Below, one piece after another: positions 25,216 through 34,464 of a stretch of 49,406 nt of DNA. The translations under genes were made by a program, and so were the position numbers. Source of the stretch: Plectonema cf. radiosum LEGE 06105 (GTDB lineage Bacteria; Cyanobacteriota; Cyanobacteriia; Cyanobacteriales; Nostocaceae); NCBI RefSeq assembly GCF_015207665.1, contig NZ_JADEWL010000040.1, forward strand, positions 1 to 49,406, written 5' to 3'. The notes under the pieces are model-generated. The model ran no database searches. It was not told the origin of the DNA and saw nothing but the letters and a program-made list of their open reading frames with translations. How positions within the stretch are numbered: position 1 is the stretch's first letter; every line of letters begins with the position of its first letter.

Positions 25216-25443
25216 ATGTGGTCAGCAGTTCACCACAAAGACTTTAAATACTTTGAGATATCCTTCACCAAAATAATTCGCACAACTATAAACTATTCCC
25301 CTTATAGTGGCGAATTATTTTTGGTGGAAATACGCTTGTCTAAGCCATACCTTTATTGCTTCATTCCCGGAACAGCGGAAGGTGATTTTTGTAGGACCCA
25401 CAAATTACCACTAGAAATTTTTGACGACCAAATCCCCTTTTAA
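25216..25443 (+). CDS. Small unknown protein containing a large DNA inverted repeat
   Basis: From the ATG at 25216 the frame encodes 75 residues; a longer reading from 25066 would overlap the upstream gene by more than 120 bp and is unlikely. The next gene starts 2 bp after its stop. Bases 25266-25326, about a quarter of the gene, form a strong imperfect palindrome, so the sequence may serve a DNA or RNA function and the frame may be only partly coding. No motif is recognised. Confidence 0.45.
   Translation: MWSAVHHKDFKYFEISFTKIIRTTINYSPYSGELFLVEIRLSKPYLYCFIPGTAEGDFCRTHKLPLEIFDDQIPF
25266..25326. repeat. 61-bp imperfect inverted repeat
   Basis: Outer arms of 16 and 17 bp (CACCAAAATAATTCGC and its complement with one extra T) and inner arms of 7 bp (ACTATAA and TTATAGT) form a nearly continuous hairpin with a 10-nt loop. 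It could be a single-strand initiation site, a replication or packaging signal, or an RNA structure inside the early operon. Confidence 0.8.
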
Positions 25444-25445
25444 TA

Positions 25446-25682
25446 ATGACGAACAACCACGCCTACAACAAAAAACTAGCAGAAGCATCGTATTTGACAG
25501 GTACAGAACTAGTCAAGCTTGTTGACTACATAGAAGAAAAATTCAATACCAATCGCATACGAGCAACGCTAGTGGTGGGGGTACTAGTTCAGTCAATGCA
25601 ACATCAACTTGAAACTAGCAACAAGTACAAAAAAGATATTCGGGAGTTAATTGATGACTTGGAAATCGATGTTACTACATAA
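25446..25682 (+). CDS. Small unknown protein of the early operon
   Basis: A 78-residue, mainly helical protein with a central hydrophobic stretch (ATLVVGVLVQSM) that is too short for a clear membrane helix. It starts 2 bp after the previous frame and lies 56 bp before the primase-helicase. No family recognised; the position suggests a replication accessory or a regulator. Confidence 0.55.
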   Translation: MTNNHAYNKKLAEASYLTGTELVKLVDYIEEKFNTNRIRATLVVGVLVQSMQHQLETSNKYKKDIRELIDDLEIDVTT

Positions 25683-25738
25683 AAAAATTGAGCGCCAGGT
25701 GACACTCAAACGTAATTTAAATAACGTTTTTTATTAAT

Positions 25739-28471
25739 ATGATTATAACACAAGATAGAACAGAAAATGTAGTTTGTAAGCCAGAATACATTGCTACAAA
25801 TCACTGGCAAGAATGGGTAAATTCAGGGGTCAAGCCATCAATAATAGCGGCTAATATTTATACTGAGTTAGACGCAAGGCAGCTTGATGAAGTCCTTAAT
25901 CGCAACAATAGAAGAAAGTGGAAACACTCCGATAAATTAGTTCCAGCTTGGGTAGTAAGAGGTGTTGACCCAACAACTGGAGAGCTTCAGCTACTTGGTG
26001 TACAAGCAAAACCAGATAATCCAGATATTAAAAATGGCAGTATTCAAAAATATCTTGGAGCTTGTGATTATGGGGCGTATCCACTTTTTCTCAAAGTTGA
26101 TGATTACAATTACTGGGTAAAAATAATACAAGACCTAAAGATTCCCGTAATTATTACAGAAGGTGCTAAAAAAGCTGCGTGTTTATTGTCAAGCGGATAT
26201 GCAGCTATTAGTATTCCCGGTGTTTCAACTTGCAGGAAGAAAGGGCGATTAAACAAATTAATTTCTCAATTCTGTGGGTTTGGACGGTTATTTTACCTCT
26301 GCTTCGATAACGACGTGGTAACAAAACGTCCGGTACAACTAGCACTTGAGAACCTAGCTCGCGACCTATCGGCAACTGGTAGCAAGGTAATGGTCATTTC
26401 GTTGCCGGAAGGGGACGCTAAAGGAGTTGATGATTACATTGTTGAAAATTCCGTAGAAGCATTTGATCGACTTGTAACCCAAGCTCAAACAATCGAAGAA
26501 TGGAAGGAAGATAACGATTTAAGTTGGAGTGCCAAGCAAGAAGCAATCAAAAACCGCAAAAAATCAAAATTAGCTCGAGCTGTCGAAACAATCCAACAAG
26601 CTTGGGGTAGCTTTCTTCGGTGGAATGAACTTACTCAATCTCCCGAATTGGTAGATGAACCACTGGGAGCCGATGAGCTACGGGTTAAGATTGCCTTGGA
26701 ACTGGATATGGATGTTAATAAGGACGATTCCGTTACAGCCATCCGCACCTTAGCCAAACAACGCTCATACCATCCCATAAGAGAATACCTACAAGACGTA
26801 GCCGAGAGCTACAAGGACGTAGATACAAGCATTATTGACAATTTATCAACCGAACTATTCGGGAATGATTCAGAAATTTGCAACATATATATGAAGCGAT
26901 TTCTGATCGGGTCGGTAGCGCGGATGATGCGACCCGGTACCAAAATGGATAACGCGCTGATTCTCCACGGTGCTGAAGGAATCAAAAAATCAACTTTTTG
27001 GAATGTGCTGTTTGGAGATGATTGGTTCAGCGACTCGATCGACGACAGTAACGCCAAGGATGAGAAAATGCTCATCCATGAATATTGGTGCTTGGAATGG
27101 TCGGAATTCGCGACCGTCTATAAACATAAAGACATTGAGGCACTCAAAAAATTTCTTGCTCAAAAAAATGACTCATTCCGCAAGCCCTACGAGCGGAGTA
27201 TCTCTAAACATAAACGCGGTTGCGTTTTCGTCGGGACAACTAACAACCCAGAAATTCTGCAAGATCCATCGGGTCGGAACCGAAGATTTTGGATTATCAA
27301 CGTCAATCAAGAGATCGACGTTGCCAAACTAGAAACAATTCGCGACCAACTTTGGGCGGCCGCTTACTACTGTTGGCAGCGAGGCGACATTCACTATATC
27401 GCCGAGCGTTCGCGGGAAGCTTACCTGCAAGACAAGGAGAACGAGCAATATAAAGCAGTCCATCCGTGGCAAGAAACGATCGAATCATTCTTGTCAGGTA
27501 AGAGTGAAACTTACATGGGAGAAATTTATGATTGTCTCCAACTCGAACCAAGCAGAAGAGAAACGAGGCATCAAAGAACAATCGTAGATTGCTTAAAAAT
27601 TCTCGGATGGGAAGCAACCAAAGAACGAGGGTACGGAAAAGATGGAAGCCGACCCCATTTATGGAAGAAAGTAAATCAAAAAAATAACAGCAATTTTTAT
27701 GAGGCAGTGGATCGAAATGCTCCAAACGACGATATATCAAGAGAATCTTTCGATCCACTAACTGATCCATTAACTGATCCACTAAAAAACAGTAATACTC
27801 CAAACAACGATATATCAAGAGAATCTTTCGATCCACTAACTGATCCACGTACTGATCCAGTAAAAAAGGAAACTTGCGATTCTGGGGTAAATCAACTGAC
27901 AGTTTTTGATCCACCGACTGATCCAGTAGATCCAGTGGATCGAGTAATGGATCGAGCAGTGGATCGAAAGTTTTCGGGCGTGGGTAAGGGATTCGGGCGT
28001 TTCGATCCACTAGATGAAAAAAATGATCAAAATAAAAAAGAAAAAATTCAACTGCATCCCAGCTTTGATAAAAACCAAACCAACTCGCTAAAAATTGCAG
28101 GGATAACTGGGACGTGGGATGTGAATTACCGGGTCGGAACAAGTCACATACATTTAAAATATGTTTCACCCGATAAACGCGAGGGTCGTCAAAGCGAGTT
28201 CATAGAAAAATCTCACAAGCTAACTTACAAGCAATTCCGAGAAAAAGTAGAAGCGGCGATTTGGGAGCTAGAAAAAGGACTGTGTTGCGATCGCAATTTC
28301 CGGGTAAAAGTTTGGTCGCGGGACATCAACGAGTTAGAGCCGAAGTGGGTTGATAACTGTACGTTAATTTCTACGCCCAATCCGCCAAGCAGCACGATGT
28401 TTACGTTCGCATCTCCTAGCGGTCGGGCGATTCCCAAAGCGGGGCTAGAAGAATTTGAATTGATGGAATGA
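25739..28471 (+). CDS. Primase-helicase with Toprim-like and VapE-like domains
   Basis: The 910-residue protein has an N-terminal DUF3854/Toprim-like domain with ITEGAKKA (Glu141) and CFDND (Asp190), as in primases of phages, satellites and plasmids. A VapE-type superfamily-3-like helicase domain follows, with Walker A GAEGIKKST (about 411-419), an acidic EWSEF segment and an arginine-rich SGRNRRFWI motif near residue 510. Residues 672-758 are low-complexity Asp-Pro repeats encoded by an iteron-like DNA array, and the C-terminal 120 residues are a separate basic domain. It probably initiates replication of the excised element at the array inside its own gene. It overlaps the next gene by 4 bp. 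Confidence 0.85.
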   Translation: MIITQDRTENVVCKPEYIATNHWQEWVNSGVKPSIIAANIYTELDARQLDEVLNRNNRRKWKHSDKLVPAWVVRGVDPTTGELQLLGVQAKPDNPDIKNGSIQKYLGACDYGAYPLFLKVDDYNYWVKIIQDLKIPVIITEGAKKAACLLSSGYAAISIPGVSTCRKKGRLNKLISQFCGFGRLFYLCFDNDVVTKRPVQLALENLARDLSATGSKVMVISLPEGDAKGVDDYIVENSVEAFDRLVTQAQTIEEWKEDNDLSWSAKQEAIKNRKKSKLARAVETIQQAWGSFLRWNELTQSPELVDEPLGADELRVKIALELDMDVNKDDSVTAIRTLAKQRSYHPIREYLQDVAESYKDVDTSIIDNLSTELFGNDSEICNIYMKRFLIGSVARMMRPGTKMDNALILHGAEGIKKSTFWNVLFGDDWFSDSIDDSNAKDEKMLIHEYWCLEWSEFATVYKHKDIEALKKFLAQKNDSFRKPYERSISKHKRGCVFVGTTNNPEILQDPSGRNRRFWIINVNQEIDVAKLETIRDQLWAAAYYCWQRGDIHYIAERSREAYLQDKENEQYKAVHPWQETIESFLSGKSETYMGEIYDCLQLEPSRRETRHQRTIVDCLKILGWEATKERGYGKDGSRPHLWKKVNQKNNSNFYEAVDRNAPNDDISRESFDPLTDPLTDPLKNSNTPNNDISRESFDPLTDPRTDPVKKETCDSGVNQLTVFDPPTDPVDPVDRVMDRAVDRKFSGVGKGFGRFDPLDEKNDQNKKEKIQLHPSFDKNQTNSLKIAGITGTWDVNYRVGTSHIHLKYVSPDKREGRQSEFIEKSHKLTYKQFREKVEAAIWELEKGLCCDRNFRVKVWSRDINELEPKWVDNCTLISTPNPPSSTMFTFASPSGRAIPKAGLEEFELME
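27710..28009. repeat. Iteron-like array inside the primase-helicase gene, candidate origin
   Basis: GATCCA occurs at 27752, 27764, 27776, 27830, 27842, 27854, 27908, 27920, 27929 and 28004 and GATCGA at 27710, 27938, 27950 and 27962. Within blocks the spacing is 12 bp and the blocks recur every 78 bp (27752, 27830, 27908); a surrounding ATATATCAAGAGAATC-type sequence is duplicated at 78 bp as well. Origins within replication-initiator genes with such repeats are known in phages. Confidence 0.8.
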
Positions 28472-28866
28472 TGGAAAAGAAATTTATTCTCTGCCCGGTG
28501 TGCTTGGAACCTAGGTTTGGTCTCCCGGAGACAGTAACGCATTATCAATGTTCGATTTGTGGCGAGTCCTATCCGGTGATTCACAAGCTTTCAATAGAAA
28601 CAATCCAAGATTTTATTGAAGCTGCCAATGATAAAAACCTATATCTTGCTTTAAGGGATAACTTAGGTAGGCGTTATTTAAAACCCACAACTAAGCAGTA
28701 TTTGAACGAGATATTAGAGAAATCATTGGATCTAGTACTGCATAAAGAAGTTAGGGGAGAATATACCCTTATTTGCTATTGGACTAACGATGATTGCAAC
28801 TTTGATCCAGTGACATTTTTGATTGAAAAAGAAGGAATAGAAAAAATTGCAGTTAAAGCTATATGA
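28468..28866 (+). CDS. Zinc-ribbon protein of the early operon
   Basis: The 132-residue protein begins with CPVC (9-12) and CSIC (28-31), a classical four-cysteine zinc ribbon. The rest is mixed helix and strand with no motif I recognise. It overlaps the upstream primase-helicase by 4 bp and the next gene by 4 bp, so it is tightly co-expressed with replication and integration functions. A DNA-binding replication or transcription factor is plausible. Confidence 0.7.
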   Translation: MMEKKFILCPVCLEPRFGLPETVTHYQCSICGESYPVIHKLSIETIQDFIEAANDKNLYLALRDNLGRRYLKPTTKQYLNEILEKSLDLVLHKEVRGEYTLICYWTNDDCNFDPVTFLIEKEGIEKIAVKAI

Positions 28867-29198
28867 AAATCGATCTTAGTCCGTACCGGGGGGTTATCTC
28901 CCCATCGTCGTCCCGACCGGGATTGCTCAGGGTTTTACTAACCAGATCCGAGATGATACGTCTTATTGAAATCACGGGAGAGCAGCAAGATGAATTATCT
29001 CGTTGCATCTTTTACACGGTAGCCAGAAATTTAGCTCTTGAGATTATGGCGGACATAGAAGCAGTGACCGTGTCTAACCGACCCGAAGAAAAAATAGTAA
29101 TTTACAGAGGATTACTTAATTCTCTTGAAATGATTCTCGAATGGGAAAGCGAGTTAGGAGAAGATATTAAGCAATTAACTAGAGATGAATATTGCTGA
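28863..29198 (+). CDS. Small unknown helical protein
   Basis: A 111-residue acidic protein, mostly helical after a short basic N-terminus. Its start overlaps the zinc-ribbon gene by 4 bp and its end overlaps the integrase by 14 bp. The position just before the integrase would suit an excisionase or directionality factor, but the sequence lacks an obvious helix-turn-helix and I do not assign one. Confidence 0.65.
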   Translation: MKIDLSPYRGVISPSSSRPGLLRVLLTRSEMIRLIEITGEQQDELSRCIFYTVARNLALEIMADIEAVTVSNRPEEKIVIYRGLLNSLEMILEWESELGEDIKQLTRDEYC

Positions 29199-30333
29199 AC
29201 AATTAGCAGAAATAAACAACCGTCTCAAAGATGCACTAATGGGGGTAAGGGTCGAGGTAATGGGAAACAATCTCTACCTCCGAGCGACACTCCCCCCCAA
29301 GCCCAACTCGGATAAAAGTAAACCATCCCAACAGCGAATAGCGCTTGGCATCCGTGCCAACAAAAAAGGCATCAAGCGAGCGGAAGCGGAAGCATATAAA
29401 CTCGCGGGATTACTGGCTTGTAAGGATTTTAAATGGGAGATTTATCTACAAGATTCTCCCGATTCCCCTCCCGTGCGGTACGTCGCCGACCTAATAACGG
29501 ACTATGAAAACTTCTATTTTGAAACCCGCCAACACAACCACAAAACCCAAACTACATGGACTGTGGAATACTTGCGGGTATTCAAGCGGCTACCTCAAGA
29601 CCAACTACTAACCAAAGAAGCGATTTTACAAGTGGTTCGCAACACTGAACCGGACACCAGAGCGAGAAAGCGCGTATGTATGGCACTGCAAGCGCTCGCC
29701 AAATTCGCGGGAATTGACATCAATCTGCGAGCCTACAAAGGCAAATATTCCCCCAAAAAAGCCACACCCAGAGATTTACCCGACGACCTTTTGATTGCCA
29801 AAACCTACTACGAGATAAAGGACGAGGCTTGGCAGTGGGTGTTTGGGATGTTGGCAACCTACGGACTCCGCAATCACGAGGTATTCCGTCTTGACCTTGG
29901 GGCGATCGCGAAAGGCGATTACATCGTCAACGTTGGTGAGAACTCCAAAACTGGTTCCCGTCGGGTGTGGCCGTGCTACCCGGAATGGTTCCAAGAATTT
30001 GACTTACAAAACGTCAAGTTACCAAACTGTAACGTTGACCGTCCCAATGCCGATATCGGTCATGTTGTAACTGTGTGGTTTAGGCGACATATTTCCTTTC
30101 AAGCCTACGACCTACGGCATTGTTGGGCAGTGCGTACTTTGGAGTTTGGCTTGGACATATCCCTAGCAGCCCAACAAATGGGACATTCCAACCAAGTGCA
30201 TAGCGAGTTGTACCACCATTGGATATCGGAACGACATCATCAGCGGGCATTTGAACTAATGATGATGAGAAGTGAACGACCAACACCACCTGTTGTTTTG
30301 GGACATAAACCAGTAAAATTTTTTCTTGACTAA
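29185..30333 (+). CDS. Tyrosine recombinase/integrase of the 17.55 kb element
   Basis: The 382-residue protein carries the tyrosine-recombinase residues Arg229 (GLRNHEV), Arg311-His312 (DLRHCW), His334 (MGHSNQ) and the nucleophile Tyr343 (SELYHHW). The gene starts inside the preceding gene (14-bp overlap), so the integrase is co-expressed with replication, and ends 73 bp from the attachment repeat in tRNA-Phe. It should integrate the element by recombining at the anticodon-loop region of the tRNA gene, with the element resupplying the 3' half. It differs strongly from the left element's integrase although both seem to use the same tRNA. Confidence 0.93.
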   Translation: MNIAEQLAEINNRLKDALMGVRVEVMGNNLYLRATLPPKPNSDKSKPSQQRIALGIRANKKGIKRAEAEAYKLAGLLACKDFKWEIYLQDSPDSPPVRYVADLITDYENFYFETRQHNHKTQTTWTVEYLRVFKRLPQDQLLTKEAILQVVRNTEPDTRARKRVCMALQALAKFAGIDINLRAYKGKYSPKKATPRDLPDDLLIAKTYYEIKDEAWQWVFGMLATYGLRNHEVFRLDLGAIAKGDYIVNVGENSKTGSRRVWPCYPEWFQEFDLQNVKLPNCNVDRPNADIGHVVTVWFRRHISFQAYDLRHCWAVRTLEFGLDISLAAQQMGHSNQVHSELYHHWISERHHQRAFELMMMRSERPTPPVVLGHKPVKFFLD

Positions 30334-30357
30334 ACTTTGACTAAAGAAAAAGATTAC

Positions 30358-30368
30358 TTGGGGGTAAA
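30358..30368 (+). promoter_or_regulatory. TTGGGGGTAAA motif, candidate integrase arm site
   Basis: This 11-mer lies 24 bp after the integrase stop and 38 bp from the attachment repeat. The same 11-mer occurs twice in tandem, on the other strand, beside the left integrase (12697-12718). GTGGTGTA follows in both places, which supports a shared recombination-site design. Confidence 0.5.
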
Positions 30369-30405
30369 GTGGTGTATTCAAAAGTAGGGTTTTGTGGGTT
30401 GTAAG

Positions 30406-30481
<76 letters not shown>

Positions 30482-30505
30482 AATGTTTTTGACCCACGAT
30501 TAAGA

Positions 30506-30534
30506 ACTATAGCAAACTTATATTATTTTGGCAA
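30506..30534 (-). promoter_or_regulatory. Promoter of tRNA-Phe
   Basis: On the minus strand, TTGCCA (30529-30534) and TATAGT (30506-30511) are separated by 17 bp, a good sigma-70-type promoter. It places the transcript start about 18 bases before the tRNA 5' end. Confidence 0.7.
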
Positions 30535-30801
30535 GAACTTTACCAAAAATAGCTTTATTAAAGCTTAATCAACAATCCTACCCAAGCATCAAGCTAAAAA
30601 ACCGTAAATTCTCCGATAGTAAAAATATCAAGTTTCTAGATTTTTTTGTACCAAAATTACATATATATATGTGACTAAAATTATTTTTAAATCAGACTGC
30701 GATCGCGACACAAAATCAAATTAAGAATTTTCATCAACAGAACTTGATAGCTTAAGTGGGTTCAGTGTCTCAGCAATCGGATGTACAGACTACTGATTAC
30801 A

Positions 30802-30829
30802 AAAAAGACCAGCTTCCCAAAGCTGGTCT
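30802..30829 (-). terminator. Terminator downstream of the NFACT-like gene
   Basis: AGACCAGCTT and AAGCTGGTCT form a perfect 10-bp stem with a 4-nt loop. On the minus strand six T follow. It lies about 290 bp past the end of the NFACT-like gene, which reads toward it. The plus strand also has a short T-run (GTTTTTATTT), so it may act in both directions. Confidence 0.75.
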
Positions 30830-31087
30830 AGGTGTTTTTATTTGTGTTGTCTTCTCAATAAAATTTAAACCCAAGTTTTCGCTTTCCCAAAACCTCTTGA
30901 GTAATCTTTCTTCACAATATTGTAACAGGTAGTACAGAATTTTTTGGAAAATTTACTAAAAAAAGATGTTTCTATAGATTTTCTGCCTCTATCTTTAAGA
31001 ATAAATCAATATACCTAAGGGATCACAGGCAAGACAATAACCAAAGGAACAAAAGAATTTACAACTTTTAAATCAAGATTTTAATCC

Positions 31088-31122
31088 AAAATCTAAAATC
31101 TAAAATCTAAAATCTGAAATCT
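31088..31122. repeat. Heptanucleotide tandem repeat (AAAATCT)
   Basis: Four perfect AAAATCT copies and one GAAATCT run into the stop codon of the NFACT-like gene. Typical cyanobacterial short tandem repeat at a gene end. Confidence 0.9.
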
Positions 31123-32845
31123 AAAATTCTTTAACAGATTGTGGTTTTCCCCAAAGTATGGTTTCTTGTTTGTAAATAGCGATTCCTGGTTTAGCTCCTT
31201 TGGGTTTATAAACGTGTTTGGTAGGAGTGTAAATCACTGGTACTTGTTCGCTCTGACGAGCGCGACTATAGTGTGCTGCAAGATTAGCGGTAAACTGTAA
31301 ATCATTATCTTCGGGTATTGCACCAGGTTCTAACCTAAGTAATACATGACTTCCGGGAATTTCTTGAGCATGAAACCATAAGTCATAATCTCCAGCAACA
31401 CGGAAAGTTAATTGGTCATTTTGACGGTTGTTACGTCCAATCAATACTTCAAAACCGCTTGGTGTTTTGTGACGATAAAAGTTTGTCGTTGCTTCATTAA
31501 AACTACGTCTACGATATTCCGAATCTTCTACATATTTTTGTGTAATCAATTCCTCGCGGATTTCTTCCAAAGCTTGTAAATCTTCATCCGTTTGGTAGTT
31601 ATCAATTTGAGAAATTGCTGCATCAACTTGTTCTAAATATTCGATTTCGGCATTCACTTCTGCAAGTAAAGGTTCTACTGCAATACGAGCGCGTTTCAGC
31701 TTTTGATGTTGTTTATAAAGGTTTTGAGCGTTTTGTACTGCGTTTTTATCTGGTTGTAATTGAATTTTTACTGGTTCATTCGTCTCGAAGTCAGCTAAAG
31801 TAATTTCTTGCATCCCCGGTTTCCACTCTTGGAGATAAGCCATCAATAAATCGGCTTTGGTACGATATTCATCTGCTTTTTCTGACTGCTGCAAGCGTTT
31901 TTTAAAGATTTGAGCTTTGGAACGTAACTTTTCTAAAATATTGCTCAGCTTCTGAACGAGTTGGTGTCGTAATTGAGAAAATATCTGTTGATTAAGCCAA
32001 TCGGTATAGTAGCGGTTGAGTAATTCTTGAATATTTTGCGCTTTTTCCACTGTACCCCAGCCAAGTACGGTGTAACCTGTAGAAGTCCAACCCGGTTGAA
32101 ACTGATCGAATTGCAAAGCTTTCAGCCATTCTTGCCATTGCTTAAATAATAATTGCCATTCTTCTGATGTCAGGTTATCGGTTGTACTTTCCGTACTCAG
32201 GTTTGCTGCTAAAAGCATCGATTCTACCAAAGCCGGAGCAACACCACGGTAAATTTTAGGCAACTGACGCTTGATTGCTCCGGGTATTAAGCTGACTCTT
32301 TCTTGCCAATTTTCTAGGGATTCATCCAAACTGGGAATTGCAGTAGTGAGTTTGGGTGGTTTTTGATAAACATCTCCGGTTAATATAGGACGAACGCTGG
32401 ATTTTTGTTCGCTGACTTGACGACCAGCGGTAACAATTATATTTTTAGTATCCGTAAGAATTACGTTGCTGTATTTGCCCATTATTTCTACATACAAGTG
32501 ATATAGGGCTTGCTCTCCAGGACGACGGGCAAATTGTAAATCCACAGCCCGTTCCCAAGGAGCGATTGTCTCAATTGTCACCAGAGCCAAGCCACCCAAT
32601 TGATGAACTAATTGTTGAGAGAATGTAAATGTATCTGGCGATCGCGGTGGTGGAGAACCTATATGAATACGAGCAGCTTGGGGATGCCAGGAAATTTCCA
32701 GCCAACCCCGTTTTTTGAGAGTGCGGAGCGCAATTGCAATCGTATAGCGATCGCGCTGATAAACTTGCTCTAAGCGTGATGGCAGCCAGTTAGCACGAAT
32801 ATCGCTGCAAACTGCGCTCAAAGTAGTAAAGTCAAATGTTTGCAC
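31121..32845 (-). CDS. NFACT family protein (Rqc2/RqcH-like, fibronectin-binding type)
   Basis: The 574-residue protein has the NFACT layout: an N-terminal NFACT-N domain (about 1-200), a long helical/coiled-coil middle (about 270-430), and a C-terminal NFACT-R (DUF814) domain containing YRHKTPSGFEVLIGRNNRQN and DYDLWFHAQEIPGSHVLLR. Bacterial RqcH binds the obstructed 50S subunit and tRNA-Ala and adds alanine tails to stalled peptides for degradation; several homologues are annotated as fibronectin-binding proteins. The start is a GTG. It is the first chromosomal gene after the tRNA, with a heptamer repeat at its 3' end. Family assignment is firm; the exact role in cyanobacteria is inferred. 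Confidence 0.9.
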   Translation of the reverse strand: MQTFDFTTLSAVCSDIRANWLPSRLEQVYQRDRYTIAIALRTLKKRGWLEISWHPQAARIHIGSPPPRSPDTFTFSQQLVHQLGGLALVTIETIAPWERAVDLQFARRPGEQALYHLYVEIMGKYSNVILTDTKNIIVTAGRQVSEQKSSVRPILTGDVYQKPPKLTTAIPSLDESLENWQERVSLIPGAIKRQLPKIYRGVAPALVESMLLAANLSTESTTDNLTSEEWQLLFKQWQEWLKALQFDQFQPGWTSTGYTVLGWGTVEKAQNIQELLNRYYTDWLNQQIFSQLRHQLVQKLSNILEKLRSKAQIFKKRLQQSEKADEYRTKADLLMAYLQEWKPGMQEITLADFETNEPVKIQLQPDKNAVQNAQNLYKQHQKLKRARIAVEPLLAEVNAEIEYLEQVDAAISQIDNYQTDEDLQALEEIREELITQKYVEDSEYRRRSFNEATTNFYRHKTPSGFEVLIGRNNRQNDQLTFRVAGDYDLWFHAQEIPGSHVLLRLEPGAIPEDNDLQFTANLAAHYSRARQSEQVPVIYTPTKHVYKPKGAKPGIAIYKQETILWGKPQSVKEF

Positions 32846-33141
32846 AGCGATTGTTTTTGATTAAAGCGTTATTTCGGTAAGTATAGCTCGATTGAAACAA
32901 CAGATGCACCCATCAAAGATGTGGATATCTTTAAACCGTGCATTTGTTCAACTGCTTAAGTTTTTTAAGTTATATTTTGGATTATTCTCGACAATACCAA
33001 AAAAACCGGATTTTTAAAGGAAAAATCAAGGTTTTGAGACCCTGAAATTTGCAATAAACCCGGTTTTTAGGCAATAAAAAGGTTGCTTATTCAGTTTTTT
33101 ATGTAATTGAATTAAACACAAACAAAAGTAAATATCAAGCT

Positions 33142-33882
33142 TTAATCTTCATTTTTTTTCTTGTTTTTACTCAAACCTAAACCAGCCATTCCAGTTACGA
33201 ATATTGCGCCGATGGTAACGGGTTCAGGTACCTTAGCTTTAGGAGAATTACCTACTTTAATTTGAAATGCATTCAGAGAGTTTTTAGGTGCTATTCCCTG
33301 CCAAACCATTGATGCTTTACCTGTAATTATAAATGGGGAAGATATATCTTTGATTTGGAGATAATCAATATCTCTGCTGTCATTTAAGCTAGAAGATAAA
33401 CTACCAATTGCACCACCATTAAACATCAGGTTTGTTAGAGAAGTTGCAGTATTTTTCCCAGCACTGGTACGAAAGAAAATACTATTGATCGGACTACTAA
33501 AATTGCTGGTACTAAGTGTTTCACCACCAAGAATATAGTTAACCATATTTCCGTCGTATTCTAAGCTAAACTCATATTCTTTACCATTCTCCCAGTTAAA
33601 CTGTTCTTCTGTGACAGCTCTAGCACCTTTGACTACATCATCATTAATACTTAATTCATAAGTTGCAGCACCTCCTCTATCACCAATTCTTCCTTCTGCA
33701 ACAAATAATTCTGAAAATGTTCCATCTGCGATTTGCTGATTAAAATCTATATCGGTAAAACCAGTTTTATCAACTAAAGTAAAAGCTTGAGCAGATTCCG
33801 GCACAATAAATAATCCAAGAGCAGTTAAACCTAAAGCACAAAGAGAATTTTGTAATTGATTTGTTTGATTAAATCTCAACAT
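33142..33882 (-). CDS. PEP-CTERM sorting-domain exported protein
   Basis: The 246-residue protein has an N-terminal signal peptide ending in SAQA (about residue 33) and a C-terminal PEP-CTERM tripartite tail: VPEPVTIG (from residue 218), a hydrophobic helix and a basic KNKKK end. PEP-CTERM proteins are processed by exosortases and exported to the envelope or extracellular matrix. The middle is a beta-rich domain with no enzyme motif, perhaps a lectin/jelly-roll type fold. The gene is monocistronic, with long AT-rich flanks. Confidence 0.85.
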   Translation of the reverse strand: MLRFNQTNQLQNSLCALGLTALGLFIVPESAQAFTLVDKTGFTDIDFNQQIADGTFSELFVAEGRIGDRGGAATYELSINDDVVKGARAVTEEQFNWENGKEYEFSLEYDGNMVNYILGGETLSTSNFSSPINSIFFRTSAGKNTATSLTNLMFNGGAIGSLSSSLNDSRDIDYLQIKDISSPFIITGKASMVWQGIAPKNSLNAFQIKVGNSPKAKVPEPVTIGAIFVTGMAGLGLSKNKKKNED

Positions 33883-34464
33883 TTTATTCCTTTTTAATCT
33901 TGTTTTGATAATTTTTAAAATGAATTATTCGCGGTCATAATCTTATCTGAAACCACGATTGCAACTTAATTAAAAAGCCTTTACAGACATTCAAATTAAT
34001 CTAACTTATTTACTTGTATTTCCGGATTTATATATTTTCCTTGTGTCAAAGTAGATAAGATTAATTTGAACTTGGCTGTAGAAAATTTCAGTTGCTGATG
34101 TATCTAGTTAAAACTCTATTAAGTGTAATGTCCAGAAGAAAATCTTAATTTTACTAAAACTTTGATTTCGGATTAAGTATTTTCCCTGATTGCGAATAAA
34201 TACTGAAATTCAGTTGTAAATGAATACTTGTATGTAATGATAAATTTAAAAATTATCAGTTTTATATCAATATAAATACGTAAGAAATTATTTATTTAAT
34301 ATTAAGAATATTTTGATTGCTAAGTATAAATATCTTTTATTTACGGGTGTAGTTGTCCAAGAGTGCTTAGGGAATTATTCGGTGCAATGATCGATTTATC
34401 ATTCTCAGATTAATTGCGATAGGCTTCGCCTATCGCAATCAAAAATAATAATGGGCTATGACTA
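33883..34464. other. Intergenic region with a perfect hairpin repeat
   Basis: AT-rich, no coding potential. A perfect 12-bp stem (ATTGCGATAGGC and complement, TTC loop) at 34413-34439 lies just past the glycosyltransferase stop; no T-run follows, so it is more likely an interspersed cyanobacterial palindrome than a classical terminator. The PEP-CTERM gene promoter should be in the left part. Confidence 0.7.

Noticed and set aside
27303-28169. Long minus-strand open frame of 288 codons
   Set aside because: It is antisense to the primase-helicase and stays open because of the in-frame GATCCA repeat array; the product is low-complexity and shows no family features.
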